From assembly GCA_035602605.1 (NCBI GenBank), contig DATNLZ010000105.1:124001-188000 (forward strand): a stretch of 64,000 nt of DNA. The letters run 5' to 3'. Origin of the DNA: DASQHY01 sp035602605 (GTDB taxonomy: Bacteria; Acidobacteriota; Terriglobia; Acidiferrales; UBA7541). The translations under genes were made by a program, and so were the position numbers. Below the pieces are notes generated by a model. The model was not told the origin of the DNA and made no database searches. It saw only the letters and a list, made by a program, of their open reading frames with translations. Below, piece by piece: positions 44,433 to 53,707 of the stretch (its first letter is position 1; each line of letters starts with the position of its first letter).

Positions 44433-46262
44433 TTACCGGCCGGTCGGCGTTTCGATCGCCGGCCTCTTCCCGAGAAGATCCACAGCTGCCTGGTAGAGCT
44501 TGGCGCGCAACTGGTAGCGTTCGGTCGCGCGCGTGATGTAACGCACGGCAATCTCCACGCCACCGATCACCGGCTTCACGTTGATTGCAGGGGCTGCGGC
44601 CAAAGTGCCCATGTCGCGCGAATGGGCCGAACTCTTCCATTCCTGTTCGGCTTGAATAACGCTGTTTGATGTGGCGTCGAGCACTTCCTTCTGCAAGGCT
44701 TTGAGGATGGAATAAGGGTCTTGTCCGGCCGGAATGACGATCCGCAATTCGTCCCAGAGCCATTGGCCTGATGTCGAAAAATTGAAATAGTGCCCTTCAA
44801 TCGCAAAACTATTCATAAACGTAACACGCCGGCCGGTTGGGTGTCCCGAATCGGTCCAATTGCCAGTCTCCAGCAGCACGGTACGGAACATTCCGAGCTC
44901 AACTACTTCTCCGGTGACGCCGTTGATCTCCACCCAGTCGCCCAGACGAACTCCATTCTTGCCCATCAGCACGAACCAGCCAATGAAGCCGACGATGAAA
45001 TCCTTGAGGGCAACCGTCAGGCCCGCGCCGGCCAGCCCGAGGAATGTCCCGAGCTGACCCGGCAGCCCTAGAATTACCAGGAGGATGAGAAGAACAGCGA
45101 TCACTTGTACGGCGACGTGCATCGCCGTGCGCAGCGTTTCCACTTGCCGGCGGTCCAGCGATACCTTTCCCAGAAGCCGCTCGAGCCAGCTATCGAAAAA
45201 GATTCCTACCAATGCGATCACTAAGATGATGAACACTCCTTGCAGAGCGCGGTGCGCCAGCTCTCGCTGCCGCGCGGCGACGAGAAGGCTCCAATGGTTA
45301 TAAACCGCAGCCAGCTGCTTTTCGTAATCGGCGCGATGGTCAAAATTGGCCAGGTCCTTTTGATCCGAAACAATCTGCTGCAGCCCAGCAAGCGCCGCCG
45401 TCGATTCTTCGTGGCTGAGGCCTTTCGGCGCAATAGCTGCTGTTTCCGTGACCGCGTTTTGCGCACGAGCAGTCCTATCCGACGAGGCCTGCTTTGCAGC
45501 TTCTATTCGCACGGCCAGCGCGTCATGCTCGGCATTCAGCGTCGCGGCGGAGGCTTGCGCTGCTGTTTTGGCCTGAACCAGCAGTCCTCGCTTCCGCCGC
45601 AATGCGGACCATTCCTGATATTGGTTAATCAGCCCAAATCGCTCGGGCAGTGGAGCAGGATATTTTTCGACCGCGGTATCCACCTCGTGAGATGCATCCT
45701 CATGTTCCTTCTTCATCAGCTCGATACGCCCTATAGCGTCACCGCCGGCGCGGCTGAAATCCTGCATCGCGTCATCGACCTGGTCCTCGTCCGATTCCAA
45801 TTCGAGCTTGATTTCGTTGAGCTTGTCATCGAGCGCTTGTTTTTTGCTGCCACTCGCGTTGGCTTGTTCCACCGTTAACTGGGCGGCCAGCGCTTGGTCA
45901 GCCTTCTGTTGCTTCTGGGCCTTCTCCAGCCTGGCATGGATTTCTTGGGCCTCTGCAGTCAGCACCGGGGGATGTTCTTTGGCATGGCGCAGGGCGCTCT
46001 GGAAGGCCAGATCTAATTCGTGATCGGCTAAACGGATGAGTTCCTTGGACAACGCCTGCTCTTCCGGCTTGTCTGCAAATTCGGCTAGTTTTTGTGCCGT
46101 TCTCAACGGCGATTGGTCGACCAGCGTGCCTGCCCCTGCCGCGCCGCGGTGGACCGCGATAGACAACGCTGCTGTAGGCTGCCCGGTTCGCCAAAATCCA
46201 TACACGGCGGCCCCCAGCAAGAGCAGCAGAATCACCGTCATCGTCTTTTGCACGGGTTTCAT
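44433..46262 (-). CDS. MscS-family mechanosensitive channel with long N-terminal coiled coil
   Basis: A 609-residue inner-membrane channel. The first helix (VILLLLLGAAVYGFW) is followed by about 280 residues rich in Glu, Gln, Ala and Lys that look like a periplasmic coiled coil (EAQEIHARLEKAQKQQKADQ). Several helices come next, then the MscS pore region LGTFLGLAGAGLTVALKDFI with Gly/Ala packing, and the beta domain VRLGDWVEINGVTGEVVELG. It should open on membrane tension. The start is ATG 46262; a TTG seven codons upstream also fits. It lies between the two halves of the rod-shape gene set. Confidence 0.9.
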   Translation of the reverse strand: MKPVQKTMTVILLLLLGAAVYGFWRTGQPTAALSIAVHRGAAGAGTLVDQSPLRTAQKLAEFADKPEEQALSKELIRLADHELDLAFQSALRHAKEHPPVLTAEAQEIHARLEKAQKQQKADQALAAQLTVEQANASGSKKQALDDKLNEIKLELESDEDQVDDAMQDFSRAGGDAIGRIELMKKEHEDASHEVDTAVEKYPAPLPERFGLINQYQEWSALRRKRGLLVQAKTAAQASAATLNAEHDALAVRIEAAKQASSDRTARAQNAVTETAAIAPKGLSHEESTAALAGLQQIVSDQKDLANFDHRADYEKQLAAVYNHWSLLVAARQRELAHRALQGVFIILVIALVGIFFDSWLERLLGKVSLDRRQVETLRTAMHVAVQVIAVLLILLVILGLPGQLGTFLGLAGAGLTVALKDFIVGFIGWFVLMGKNGVRLGDWVEINGVTGEVVELGMFRTVLLETGNWTDSGHPTGRRVTFMNSFAIEGHYFNFSTSGQWLWDELRIVIPAGQDPYSILKALQKEVLDATSNSVIQAEQEWKSSAHSRDMGTLAAAPAINVKPVIGGVEIAVRYITRATERYQLRAKLYQAAVDLLGKRPAIETPTGR

Positions 46263-46377
46263 CGTTCGAAAGGTCGGACTCAATTCTAATACGCACTGAC
46301 CCTAGCTGGGCAGCTCCAGGGGACCGCATTTCACAACTCGAAAGACAGGGTCATGCACGCTTGCGGCGAATGCCAAG

Positions 46378-46893
46378 CTAGGATTTGCGGAGGCGGTCGA
46401 GGAGGGCGAACAGCCCTACGGCGATGGCGCCGTTGATGAGCGCGCGAATGAGCATGGGCATTGAAAAGATTGGCTCGACTTGCGCGAGGAGCAGACGCTG
46501 GGTAAGGACCAGGACGCTTTGCTGGAGCGCGAAAAATCCTATGGTTAGCGCGAAGCGGCTCAGCGGATGCTCGGTATCCAGGCGCGTGCCAATCGACGAG
46601 GCTACATAGCCGACCAGCGTTTTGGAGATTCCATAAAGGCCGAGAGGGCCCGCGCTCAGGCTATCCTGGAGCAAGCCAATCGCAGTGCCAAGCAACAGAC
46701 CTGTGGAGGGATTACGACGGCTCAAGCCGAAATAAATAGTAATCAGCAGCGGAAGCTCGAGAACTTCGGCCCGGTGTATGTAAATCGGCAGAAATGCCTG
46801 CAGCACGAGCGCCAGTGCCGCGGCCGATATCACAGCCCCGTTGCGAAACTTGTGAACCTCAATGTGCTGCTCGAAAGAAGCGCGGAGTTCCAT
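46378..46893 (-). CDS. mreD: Rod-shape protein MreD
   Basis: A 171-residue membrane protein with about five hydrophobic segments, for example AVISAAALALVLQAFLPIYI and LPLLITIYFGLSRRNPSTGL. The central GTAIGLLQDSLSAGPLGLYG is the MreD hallmark. It is part of the elongasome and links MreC with PBP2/RodA. It begins 3 bp after the mreC stop. Confidence 0.93.
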   Translation of the reverse strand: MELRASFEQHIEVHKFRNGAVISAAALALVLQAFLPIYIHRAEVLELPLLITIYFGLSRRNPSTGLLLGTAIGLLQDSLSAGPLGLYGISKTLVGYVASSIGTRLDTEHPLSRFALTIGFFALQQSVLVLTQRLLLAQVEPIFSMPMLIRALINGAIAVGLFALLDRLRKS

Positions 46894-46896
46894 CGG

Positions 46897-47790
46897 TTAG
46901 TGGGGCGGCGCGGCCGGAGCGGATTTCCTAGGAGCTGGATCCGTAACCTTTGGCGCATCCTTTTGGGGTTCGAGTTCCTGCTGCGACAGGAGCACAAAAA
47001 CTTCTTCGAGATGTTGCAAGTGTGCGGCGGGCTGAACGCGAATCACTTGGAACGGGTTGGCGGGCTTGGCCGCGACTACCGAGCCCACCGGCCAATCCTT
47101 CGGAAAAATACGATCCTGCCCGGAAGTAACCACCCGCTCACCAACGTAAACTTTTTCGTCGTTGCTCACGTATTTCAACGCTAAGCGAGGCTCCCCTAAG
47201 CCATCGGCGGGGGTTTGCGTGCGACTGTCAGCGAGCATGGCCCCCACTCCGCTCTCCTTGTCGGTGACGAGCAAGACCTGCGCCGCTTCCGGATAGACCT
47301 CAATAATTTTTCCGACCACGCCATCGGGAGTAATCACGGCCATGTTGCGCTTCAGGCGGCTATGTTCGCCGCGGTTGAGGTAAATCACTTTGCTTCCAGG
47401 ATCGGCGCCCGCGCCAATCACTCGCGCCGCGACCATGGGGACCTCTTGATGGGATTGGCGGAAGGCCAGCAGAGACGCGAGGCGATCACTTTCTGCGGCT
47501 TTGCTCTCCAGTACGATGTTGCGAAGCTTAAGGCGATTCAGCTCCTCATGCAGATCGCGGTTTTCACGGTTGGTGGAGCGCAAGCCCGCGTAGTGTCCCC
47601 AAATGTCGCGGATGTTGTCTATGGTCCAGACACCGGCTCGCTCGATGGGAGAAATCAGTGTAACACTCCAGACGCGGATCAGTCGTCCTTGGCGCTCGCG
47701 CCGGATTTGAACAGCGAGCAACAGAACTTGGGCGGCAACGACAACCGCCAGCAAAGCGAGTGAGCGATGACGTGAAGGGATTCCGACCAT
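46897..47790 (-). CDS. mreC: Rod-shape protein MreC
   Basis: A 297-residue bitopic protein. An N-terminal helix (SLALLAVVVAAQVLLLAVQI) is followed by a coiled coil (NRDLHEELNRLKLRNIVLES) and beta domains with VIGAGADPGSKVIYLNRGEH, MAVITPDGVVGKIIEVYPEA and VVTSGQDRIFPKDWPVGSVV, all typical of MreC. The C-terminus is Pro/Ala/Lys-rich. It scaffolds PBP2 activation and lies between mreB and mreD. Confidence 0.94.
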   Translation of the reverse strand: MVGIPSRHRSLALLAVVVAAQVLLLAVQIRRERQGRLIRVWSVTLISPIERAGVWTIDNIRDIWGHYAGLRSTNRENRDLHEELNRLKLRNIVLESKAAESDRLASLLAFRQSHQEVPMVAARVIGAGADPGSKVIYLNRGEHSRLKRNMAVITPDGVVGKIIEVYPEAAQVLLVTDKESGVGAMLADSRTQTPADGLGEPRLALKYVSNDEKVYVGERVVTSGQDRIFPKDWPVGSVVAAKPANPFQVIRVQPAAHLQHLEEVFVLLSQQELEPQKDAPKVTDPAPRKSAPAAPPH

Positions 47791-47921
47791 GAACGATAAC
47801 TGCCTGAAATGAAAATCGCTTCCCTATCTGCTACGCGGCGTTGAGACGATGCGCTCCCGGAAAGAAGCAGGTGCCGCGGACCCACTGCTGCTACTGAGAG
47901 CGCCTCCTGCCCCATCGATCC

Positions 47922-48959
47922 TTAATCGATACAGACCAAACGCAGCAATCGGAAATCGCTCAACATCTTTCCGGTGCCGAGTACCACCGAGGCCAGCGGG
48001 TCGTCGGCGATGGACACGGGCAATCCGGTTTCTTCCCGGATACGCTTGTCGAGATTTTTTAGCAGCGCGCCGCCCCCGGTCAGCACGATACCGCGATCAC
48101 TGATGTCCGCGGAAAGCTCCGGCGGTGTGCGCTCGAGGGCCACGCGAATGGCATTCAAAATTGTGGCTACGCATTCCGAGAGGGCTTCACGGATTTCGCT
48201 GTCGTCAATGGTCACCGTGCGCGGCACACCCTCGATCAGGTTGCGGCCCTTCACCTCCATCGTGAGCGGCTTCTCGAGAGGATACGCGGAACCAATTTCC
48301 ATTTTGATTTGCTCGGCAGTGCGCTCGCCGACCAGTAAGTTGTACTTGCGCTTCAGATAATGCATCACCGCTTCATCCATCTCGTTTCCGGCGACGCGCA
48401 CCGAACGCGAGTAAACGATGCCGCTCATGGAAATGACCGCGATATCGGTAGTGCCCCCGCCGATGTCCACCACCATGTTGCCGGAAGGCTCCTCAATAGG
48501 CAGGCCGGCGCCAATCGCCGCGGCCATGGCCTGCTCGACCAAATAAACTTCACTGGCGCGCGCACGATAGGCGGAATCTTGCACGGCGCGCTTTTCTACC
48601 GGCGTAATCTCGCTTGGAACTCCGATTACGATGCGAGGATGAACCAGCACACGGCGATTGTGAGCTTTTTGAATGAAATAGGTGAGCATCTTCTCGGTAA
48701 CTTTGAAGTCCGCGATCACTCCGTCTTTCATCGGCTTGATGGCCACAACGTTACCGGGAGTGCGCCCGAGCATGTCTTTTGCTTCGCGACCGACGGCGAC
48801 AACTTCGCCGCTGTTTTTATTGATGGCCACGATCGACGGTTCATTGACGACGATACCTTTGCCTTTCGAATACACCAGCGTATTTGCGGTGCCCAAATCA
48901 ATGGCCAGGTCGGATGAAAAAAGACTAAATATTGACCGCAGGTTGTACCCATTTTTCAT
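47922..48959 (-). CDS. mreB: Rod-shape actin MreB
   Basis: A 345-residue actin-like ATPase that directs lateral wall growth. Phosphate 1 motif: DLAIDLGTANTLVYSKGKGI. Phosphate 2: NMVVDIGGGTTDIAVISMSG. Adenosine motif: GIVLTGGGALLKNLDKRIRE. Also VVAVGREAKDMLGRTPGNVV and VGVPSEITPVEKRAVQDSA-like region (here IVIGVPSEITPVEKRAVQDS). It heads the mreB-mreC-mreD block, with 131 bp to mreC. Confidence 0.97.
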   Translation of the reverse strand: MKNGYNLRSIFSLFSSDLAIDLGTANTLVYSKGKGIVVNEPSIVAINKNSGEVVAVGREAKDMLGRTPGNVVAIKPMKDGVIADFKVTEKMLTYFIQKAHNRRVLVHPRIVIGVPSEITPVEKRAVQDSAYRARASEVYLVEQAMAAAIGAGLPIEEPSGNMVVDIGGGTTDIAVISMSGIVYSRSVRVAGNEMDEAVMHYLKRKYNLLVGERTAEQIKMEIGSAYPLEKPLTMEVKGRNLIEGVPRTVTIDDSEIREALSECVATILNAIRVALERTPPELSADISDRGIVLTGGGALLKNLDKRIREETGLPVSIADDPLASVVLGTGKMLSDFRLLRLVCID

Positions 48960-49072
48960 TCTGCCCCCAGTTTCGCGAGCACGCTACGGGCCCACGTCAC
49001 TAGCCCCCAAGACATTTCTCCAGGAGGGCTTCGCTGAATTTTTATTTTTGCGGACGACGCCTGAGCGTTGCC

Positions 49073-50347
49073 TTATTTGGGAACAACGATGGGCACGCGG
49101 GTGATCGCCGTGCCTCCCCGGCGGTTTTGTCCGGTAATCACTATCTCATGACTGCCGGGGTTCAAGGCCTCGGTAAAGTGGCGGAATCGGCCGTCGGGCT
49201 GAATACTGGCGACCGCCTGGCCGTTGATAATGAGCGCTGCGCCGGGCTCGGTGCGGCCGATGATCTCTGCTACCTTTCCGTGTAATTGCGTTCCTTCGAT
49301 TTCCAGGAGCATATCTTGCGATTTGCCCTGGGTGACCAGAGTGAATTTAAAGGTTTCGCTAGCCTCGCTGGCTCGTTTTTGAGAATCAACCGCAGTCACA
49401 TTCCAGAAGTAATCCCCGGCTTCCAGGCCAGTGACCACGATGCTGTTCGAGTGTGCTTGCTTTCCGGCCAGCACCTTGGAAAAGCTGGAGGTATTGCTGA
49501 CGCGCAACTCATACAGCACTGCGTCAGGCACCACCTTCCATTCAAAGCGGATCGGCGTCGTCTTCGGGTTCGTGACGATCAGCGGTTGAAGGTTCATGGG
49601 CTCGGTCAATTCCGGGGGGGCCATAATGGTGCCTTTCTGTATCGGGCCACCCTTAGCGAAGTTGATTTTTTCAAAAGCCAGTAGTTCTATGTGCTCATCG
49701 CCTCGCTTCACATCCGCAGTGCCCTGGGCGACGGTAATCTCGTGCTGGTCGGTCCCCGGGTCACTCTTAGCAGATACGCGGCTGTTCTGCCTGACCATGG
49801 CGACGGTATCCTCGACCGACAGAGCCGCCTTCGAATCGGGAGACGGATAATTCGGAGTCGTCAAGTCCACGGCGCCAGTCTTGACGTTCATCGCGGTGCT
49901 GGTGGGCCGATCATGCTCCACGATATTTTGCTCGACGGTGACAAAGGAATCCGATTTTACCGTGTATGAGGTGGCGTCCGCAAACATCAGACGCGCGAAC
50001 CCATCTGAGCCAGTTTGAATCTGGTCACCTTTGTCGAGCATGATGTGATAATCAGCAGTGACCCACTGCACGGAGTTAGCCTTCTTTACTTGAACTTTGC
50101 CGTCGAGGTTCATGAAACGAGCTTGTTTCTGCGAAATGGCCGCGGGAGCCGGTGTGCTCGAGTCCGACAACATTTTGGTGTAAGCGCGCGTGACCCAGTC
50201 GGGAAAAACAAGATAAACCGCGGCCATCACAATAATTAAAAGTAACATCACGTAAATCGCAACCGTTTTGTAAGTGACGGCAGTCCAATAGACTTCGACC
50301 CGGGAGATCTTGGGCCTCTGCGATCCGGGTTGTATGTCGCGGCTCAT
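49073..50347 (-). CDS. Membrane-anchored FecR-domain protein
   Basis: A 424-residue protein with one N-terminal helix (VAIYVMLLLIIVMAAVYLVF) and a large periplasmic part. Residues 100-230 form a FecR-like domain (LDKGDQIQTGSDGFARLMFA, VAQGTADVKRGDEHIELLAF). Then comes a fibronectin type III-like segment (FEWKVVPDAVLYELRVSNTS, FWNVTAVDSQKRASEASET) and a final carbohydrate-binding-like or Ig-like strand set (VSGRTEPG-like: AEIIGRTEPGAALIINGQAV). Function is unknown; it may organise wall or envelope components. It is 113 bp upstream of mreB on the same strand and could be co-transcribed. Confidence 0.8.
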   Translation of the reverse strand: MSRDIQPGSQRPKISRVEVYWTAVTYKTVAIYVMLLLIIVMAAVYLVFPDWVTRAYTKMLSDSSTPAPAAISQKQARFMNLDGKVQVKKANSVQWVTADYHIMLDKGDQIQTGSDGFARLMFADATSYTVKSDSFVTVEQNIVEHDRPTSTAMNVKTGAVDLTTPNYPSPDSKAALSVEDTVAMVRQNSRVSAKSDPGTDQHEITVAQGTADVKRGDEHIELLAFEKINFAKGGPIQKGTIMAPPELTEPMNLQPLIVTNPKTTPIRFEWKVVPDAVLYELRVSNTSSFSKVLAGKQAHSNSIVVTGLEAGDYFWNVTAVDSQKRASEASETFKFTLVTQGKSQDMLLEIEGTQLHGKVAEIIGRTEPGAALIINGQAVASIQPDGRFRHFTEALNPGSHEIVITGQNRRGGTAITRVPIVVPK

Positions 50348-50515
50348 GGCAAAACCTGCTTGTTTACGTTGATTTCGAATTTAGCACAGCAACTCCAGCA
50401 GCGCCGGATGCACGCGCGTTTGCGTAGACAAAGAGCTAATACCTCCTTCAAGAGCGAGCTGGGCACACAGCCCGGCCCGCGCGTTTTCGCTCCCGGAACG
50501 ACCACGCGAATCTCA

Positions 50516-50544
50516 TTGAGTCGCTAAGTGAGCTTGACTATAAT
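50516..50544 (+). promoter_or_regulatory. Sigma-70-type promoter of the PpiD/SurA-like gene
   Basis: TTGAGT (50516-50521), a 17-base spacer and a perfect TATAAT (50539-50544). It lies 30 bases upstream of the chosen ATG at 50575 and faces away from the FecR gene. Confidence 0.65.
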
Positions 50545-50574
50545 CCAAGGTTTGGCTTGTATTCGGGAGACTCC

Positions 50575-52500
50575 ATGGCTGGTGCAACGCAAAAAAACAC
50601 GTTCGTGCGGATTATGCTGGGGGCCATTCTCGGTGTTATTTCTCTCGGCATGTTGTTATACCTGGTGCCCCAAGGGAATCCCAGCGGGCCGGGACCCGAG
50701 TCGCTTGCGCAGGTGGGTGACTACACGATCAGTGTGTCCGAAGTGGCCCAGCAATTACAGCGGTTTGAAAGCCGGGGCCAGTTTCCTAAGACCCTGGAGC
50801 CTCTTTACGCGCAACAAATTCTGAATCAGCTGGTGTTCGAGCGTGAATTGGAACTCGAGGCGCAACGTTTAGGCATCCACGTTTCCGACCAAGAGCGCAG
50901 CGACCGCATCCGCATGATATTGCCTACCGCGCTCAATGGAGACACATTTGTCGGCATGGAGCGTTATTCCGCCGAGGTGCAACAGCGCTTCCAGATGAAT
51001 GTTTCTGAATTTGAGGAGCAGGTCCGCCGGGCGCTGCTCGAAGAGAAATTCCGGCGGCTGATTACCGATGGGATTTCCGTCACCCCGGAAGAAATTCAGC
51101 AGGAATTCAAGCGGCGCAATGAGAAGGTCAAGCTCGAATACGTACTGATCAAGCCTGCGGAGATGGAAGCCAAAGCCACCATCAGTGACGCGGAGATAGC
51201 CGCAGCGTTTGAGAAAAACAAATCTCGTTATACTCAGCCGGAACGCCGCATCGTGCGGTACGCCCTGCTGGACATCAACCAGCTCAGGCAGCGCGTGCAA
51301 GTGACCGATGATGAGCTGAAGCTCCTGTACCAGCAACGCATCAAGTCATTTGAAGTTCCTAACCGCGTGCATGCCCAGCACATCCTGTTTAAAACCGTTG
51401 GGAAGACTGACGCCGAGGTCGAAGAGATTCGCAAGAAGGCCGAAGAGGTCCTGAAAAAAGCGCAAAAAGGCGCGAACTTCGAAGACTTAGCGAAACAATA
51501 TTCGGAAGATACCACTAAGGATAAGGGTGGGGATCTTGGCTGGATCGTCGAGAAACAAACTGTCCCGGAATTCGAAAAGGCGGCGTTTAGCTTGCCCAAG
51601 GGCGGAATTTCCGGACTGGTGCGCACGCCGTACGGATTCCACATCATCAAGGTCATTAACCACGAGAACGCCCATACCCAACCCTTCGAGGAGGTTCGCG
51701 CCTCTCTACAGTCGCCGCTGATCATCGAAAAGTCAGACCGTATGGCCGAGGACGTGGAAAAACAAATTGCCGCGGCGATTCGCAAATCCAGTCGTACCTC
51801 ACTCGATGACCTGGCCAAGCAGTTCAATCTGGTGGTGTCGGAGACGCACCCCCTTTCGGCCACCGAGCCATTTCTCGAGCTTGGCAATTCAAAAGAGGCA
51901 CGTGATATCGCTTTTACGTTGCGAACAGGTGAGCTCAGTTCGCCCATCCGCACGCAGCGCGGCTATGTCATTTTGTCGGTGAAAGAGATGCAACCGGCCC
52001 ACCCAGCAACCGTTGCGGAGGTGCGCGACCGCGTCCTGGCAGACCTGAAACATCAAAAAGGCATCGAGTTAGCCAAGGCCGCCGCCGATGAGCTCGCCAA
52101 ACGAGCCCAGGGCGGGGAAAGCTTACAAGCGGCAGCGAGGGCTCTGGGCTTGGAAGCAAAAACCAGTGAGTCGATCTCCCGATCGGGCTCGATCAGCGGC
52201 GTGGGTAGCGGAAAGCAGCTGGGCGATGCCTTCCACATGCCCGTTGGCAAGACAGGCCCGCCCCTCAGTATTGGTACGAACTGGCTGGTCTATCGGGTTG
52301 CTGACCGCGAAGAAGCAAAACAGTCCGACTTCGAGAAGCAGCGCAAGGAGCTCGAAGAACAGGTACTGCAAAGCAAGCGTACCCTTGCCTATGAGGCGTT
52401 TCGTACGGCCTTGGAGCAACGCTTGCGGCAGGAAGGCAAAGTGAAGATTAACGCCGATCGCATGAAAGCCTTTGGAAAGCTGGGCGGTCAATTCACCTAG
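50575..52500 (+). CDS. Membrane-anchored peptidyl-prolyl isomerase (PpiD/SurA-like)
   Basis: A 641-residue periplasmic folding factor. ATG 50575 has GGGAG 7 bases upstream; a TTG at 50557 is less likely. An N-terminal helix (IMLGAILGVISLGMLLYLVP) is followed by a SurA-N-like helical domain (ILNQLVFERELELEAQRLGI). A parvulin domain begins near residue 265 (HAQHILFKTVGKTDAEVEEI), with KGGDLGWIVEKQTVPEFEKA and VRTPYGFHIIKV. A second, degenerate parvulin-like region follows (IAFTLRTGELSSPIRTQRGY). The arrangement matches PpiD, which sits at the exit of the Sec translocon. Confidence 0.9.
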   Translation: MAGATQKNTFVRIMLGAILGVISLGMLLYLVPQGNPSGPGPESLAQVGDYTISVSEVAQQLQRFESRGQFPKTLEPLYAQQILNQLVFERELELEAQRLGIHVSDQERSDRIRMILPTALNGDTFVGMERYSAEVQQRFQMNVSEFEEQVRRALLEEKFRRLITDGISVTPEEIQQEFKRRNEKVKLEYVLIKPAEMEAKATISDAEIAAAFEKNKSRYTQPERRIVRYALLDINQLRQRVQVTDDELKLLYQQRIKSFEVPNRVHAQHILFKTVGKTDAEVEEIRKKAEEVLKKAQKGANFEDLAKQYSEDTTKDKGGDLGWIVEKQTVPEFEKAAFSLPKGGISGLVRTPYGFHIIKVINHENAHTQPFEEVRASLQSPLIIEKSDRMAEDVEKQIAAAIRKSSRTSLDDLAKQFNLVVSETHPLSATEPFLELGNSKEARDIAFTLRTGELSSPIRTQRGYVILSVKEMQPAHPATVAEVRDRVLADLKHQKGIELAKAAADELAKRAQGGESLQAAARALGLEAKTSESISRSGSISGVGSGKQLGDAFHMPVGKTGPPLSIGTNWLVYRVADREEAKQSDFEKQRKELEEQVLQSKRTLAYEAFRTALEQRLRQEGKVKINADRMKAFGKLGGQFT

Positions 52501-52596
52501 TTTCTCTGTAACTAATTGATAATACAAAACTTACAGAAGCTGTTTCCTGTTGCCTTCCCCCACCCCATTGGCTACCATATAGCGTACCGTCGCGGC

Positions 52597-52615
52597 CCCC
52601 TTAGATTCTAAGGGG
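52597..52615 (+). terminator. Weak hairpin after the PpiD-like gene
   Basis: CCCCTTAGA and TCTAAGGGG (52597-52605, 52607-52615) form a 9-bp inverted repeat, with the innermost bases forced to open as the loop. Only a short T-rich stretch follows (CTTGGTTT). It lies in the 229-bp gap after the gene, so it may end or attenuate transcription. The rest of that gap shows no gene. Confidence 0.3.
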
Positions 52616-52729
52616 CTTGGTTTCAAGCCATCCCCTTTCCAAAACCGGTCTTGAGCCGCGCGTCGGTCTGAGAAAGCGGAATCAGCATCCTTCGCAAACG
52701 ACAAATGATAAAAAAGGTTGGTAACGGCC

Positions 52730-53143
52730 ATGAAGAATGGTACCCAGCGAAACGACTACCGTTGCAGCATCGAGCGGAATCAGTCCGGAAAGTATTGTGT
52801 GCGTATCCGGGCGATTTTCCCGCGCCACGCCTGGACGCTTTCGGTGTATTTCCTGGCGTCTTCATTCGATCGAGCCATGAAAAAGCTCGAACAGGCGCTT
52901 CAGTTCCTGCAGCAGAAAGAAGATAAGCTATGGTTCTGGGGAGTGGATCGTTCCGACGATCCCAATTTTTCCGGCGAAATGCTCCGCGAGGCAGGCCTTA
53001 AGCTCGACCGGAGGAACGAATTCCCGCGCAAATCCGCAAGTCTGTCGCTGGCTCCGGAACGCTTGGTGCCGGCATTTATGCTTGGGCCAGTACGCCGCGG
53101 GCTAGCGGAATCGGTCGAGGCTCCCCGAGCGGTGGGCGACTGA
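52730..53143 (+). CDS. Conserved-looking hypothetical protein
   Basis: A 137-residue basic soluble protein from ATG 52730 (MKNGTQRNDYRCSIERNQSG). The middle is aromatic and regular (FPRHAWTLSVYFLASSFDRA, LEQALQFLQQKEDKLWFWGV), consistent with an alpha/beta fold. The C-terminal half is less ordered (KSASLSLAPERLVPAFMLG). There is no signal peptide. I do not recognise the family. It stands alone between the PpiD-like gene and the convergent anti-sigma gene. Confidence 0.6.
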   Translation: MKNGTQRNDYRCSIERNQSGKYCVRIRAIFPRHAWTLSVYFLASSFDRAMKKLEQALQFLQQKEDKLWFWGVDRSDDPNFSGEMLREAGLKLDRRNEFPRKSASLSLAPERLVPAFMLGPVRRGLAESVEAPRAVGD

Positions 53144-53197
53144 CCTTAGTTAGTTATTCTCCGCAAAACGGGGATGATACCTTGCTTCGGTCTGATT

Positions 53198-53707
53198 CTA
53201 TTGTTCTGTCCAGACTAGGTAACCCACAAGACTGAAAACCAGCAGCAGTGCGCTCGCGCAGAGGATGTATATCGGGCTTGATTTTTCCCATACTTCCACC
53301 AGGGAGTGTTGGAGGGAATAGCTGTTCATATGCAAGCCGTTGAGCAGCAGAGCGAACCACGCACTTATCGAGCTCCATTGCCAAAGCAAGAGGCCGATGG
53401 CCGACAAGATCGAGCACGCACAGAAGACTTTTTCCACGATACTGATCGGCTGGGTGGCCCGTTCCGCTGCTGCACGCTTGGCCTTCAGCTGCGCTTTCCA
53501 CCAGATCAGACCGCCATTTGGCAGCGTGACTTGGGTATTGTCCAAATCACTCAGTTCCCGCAGAAGATCGGCGGCAAGGGCGGCATCCGCGCACACCGGA
53601 CACCTGGCAGCATGTGTGCGCAATGCATCGTCCCAAGTTCCGCATCGCACAGCTTCGATAACAAGAGCCTCTTTTTCGCAGCCGCACACATTCATCAGAA
53701 CGCTCAC
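53198..53707 (-). CDS. Membrane-bound zinc-finger anti-sigma factor
   Basis: A 169-residue protein with an N-terminal zinc-binding anti-sigma motif (THAARCPVCADAALAADLL, giving H-x3-C-x2-C) and two C-terminal helices (VFCACSILSAIGLLLWQW and ILCASALLLVFSLVGYLVW). The GTG start overlaps the sigma-factor stop (GTGA), which is typical of sigma/anti-sigma pairs. It probably holds the upstream-encoded ECF factor at the membrane. An ATG four codons in is an alternative. Confidence 0.78.
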   Translation of the reverse strand: MSVLMNVCGCEKEALVIEAVRCGTWDDALRTHAARCPVCADAALAADLLRELSDLDNTQVTLPNGGLIWWKAQLKAKRAAAERATQPISIVEKVFCACSILSAIGLLLWQWSSISAWFALLLNGLHMNSYSLQHSLVEVWEKSSPIYILCASALLLVFSLVGYLVWTEQ

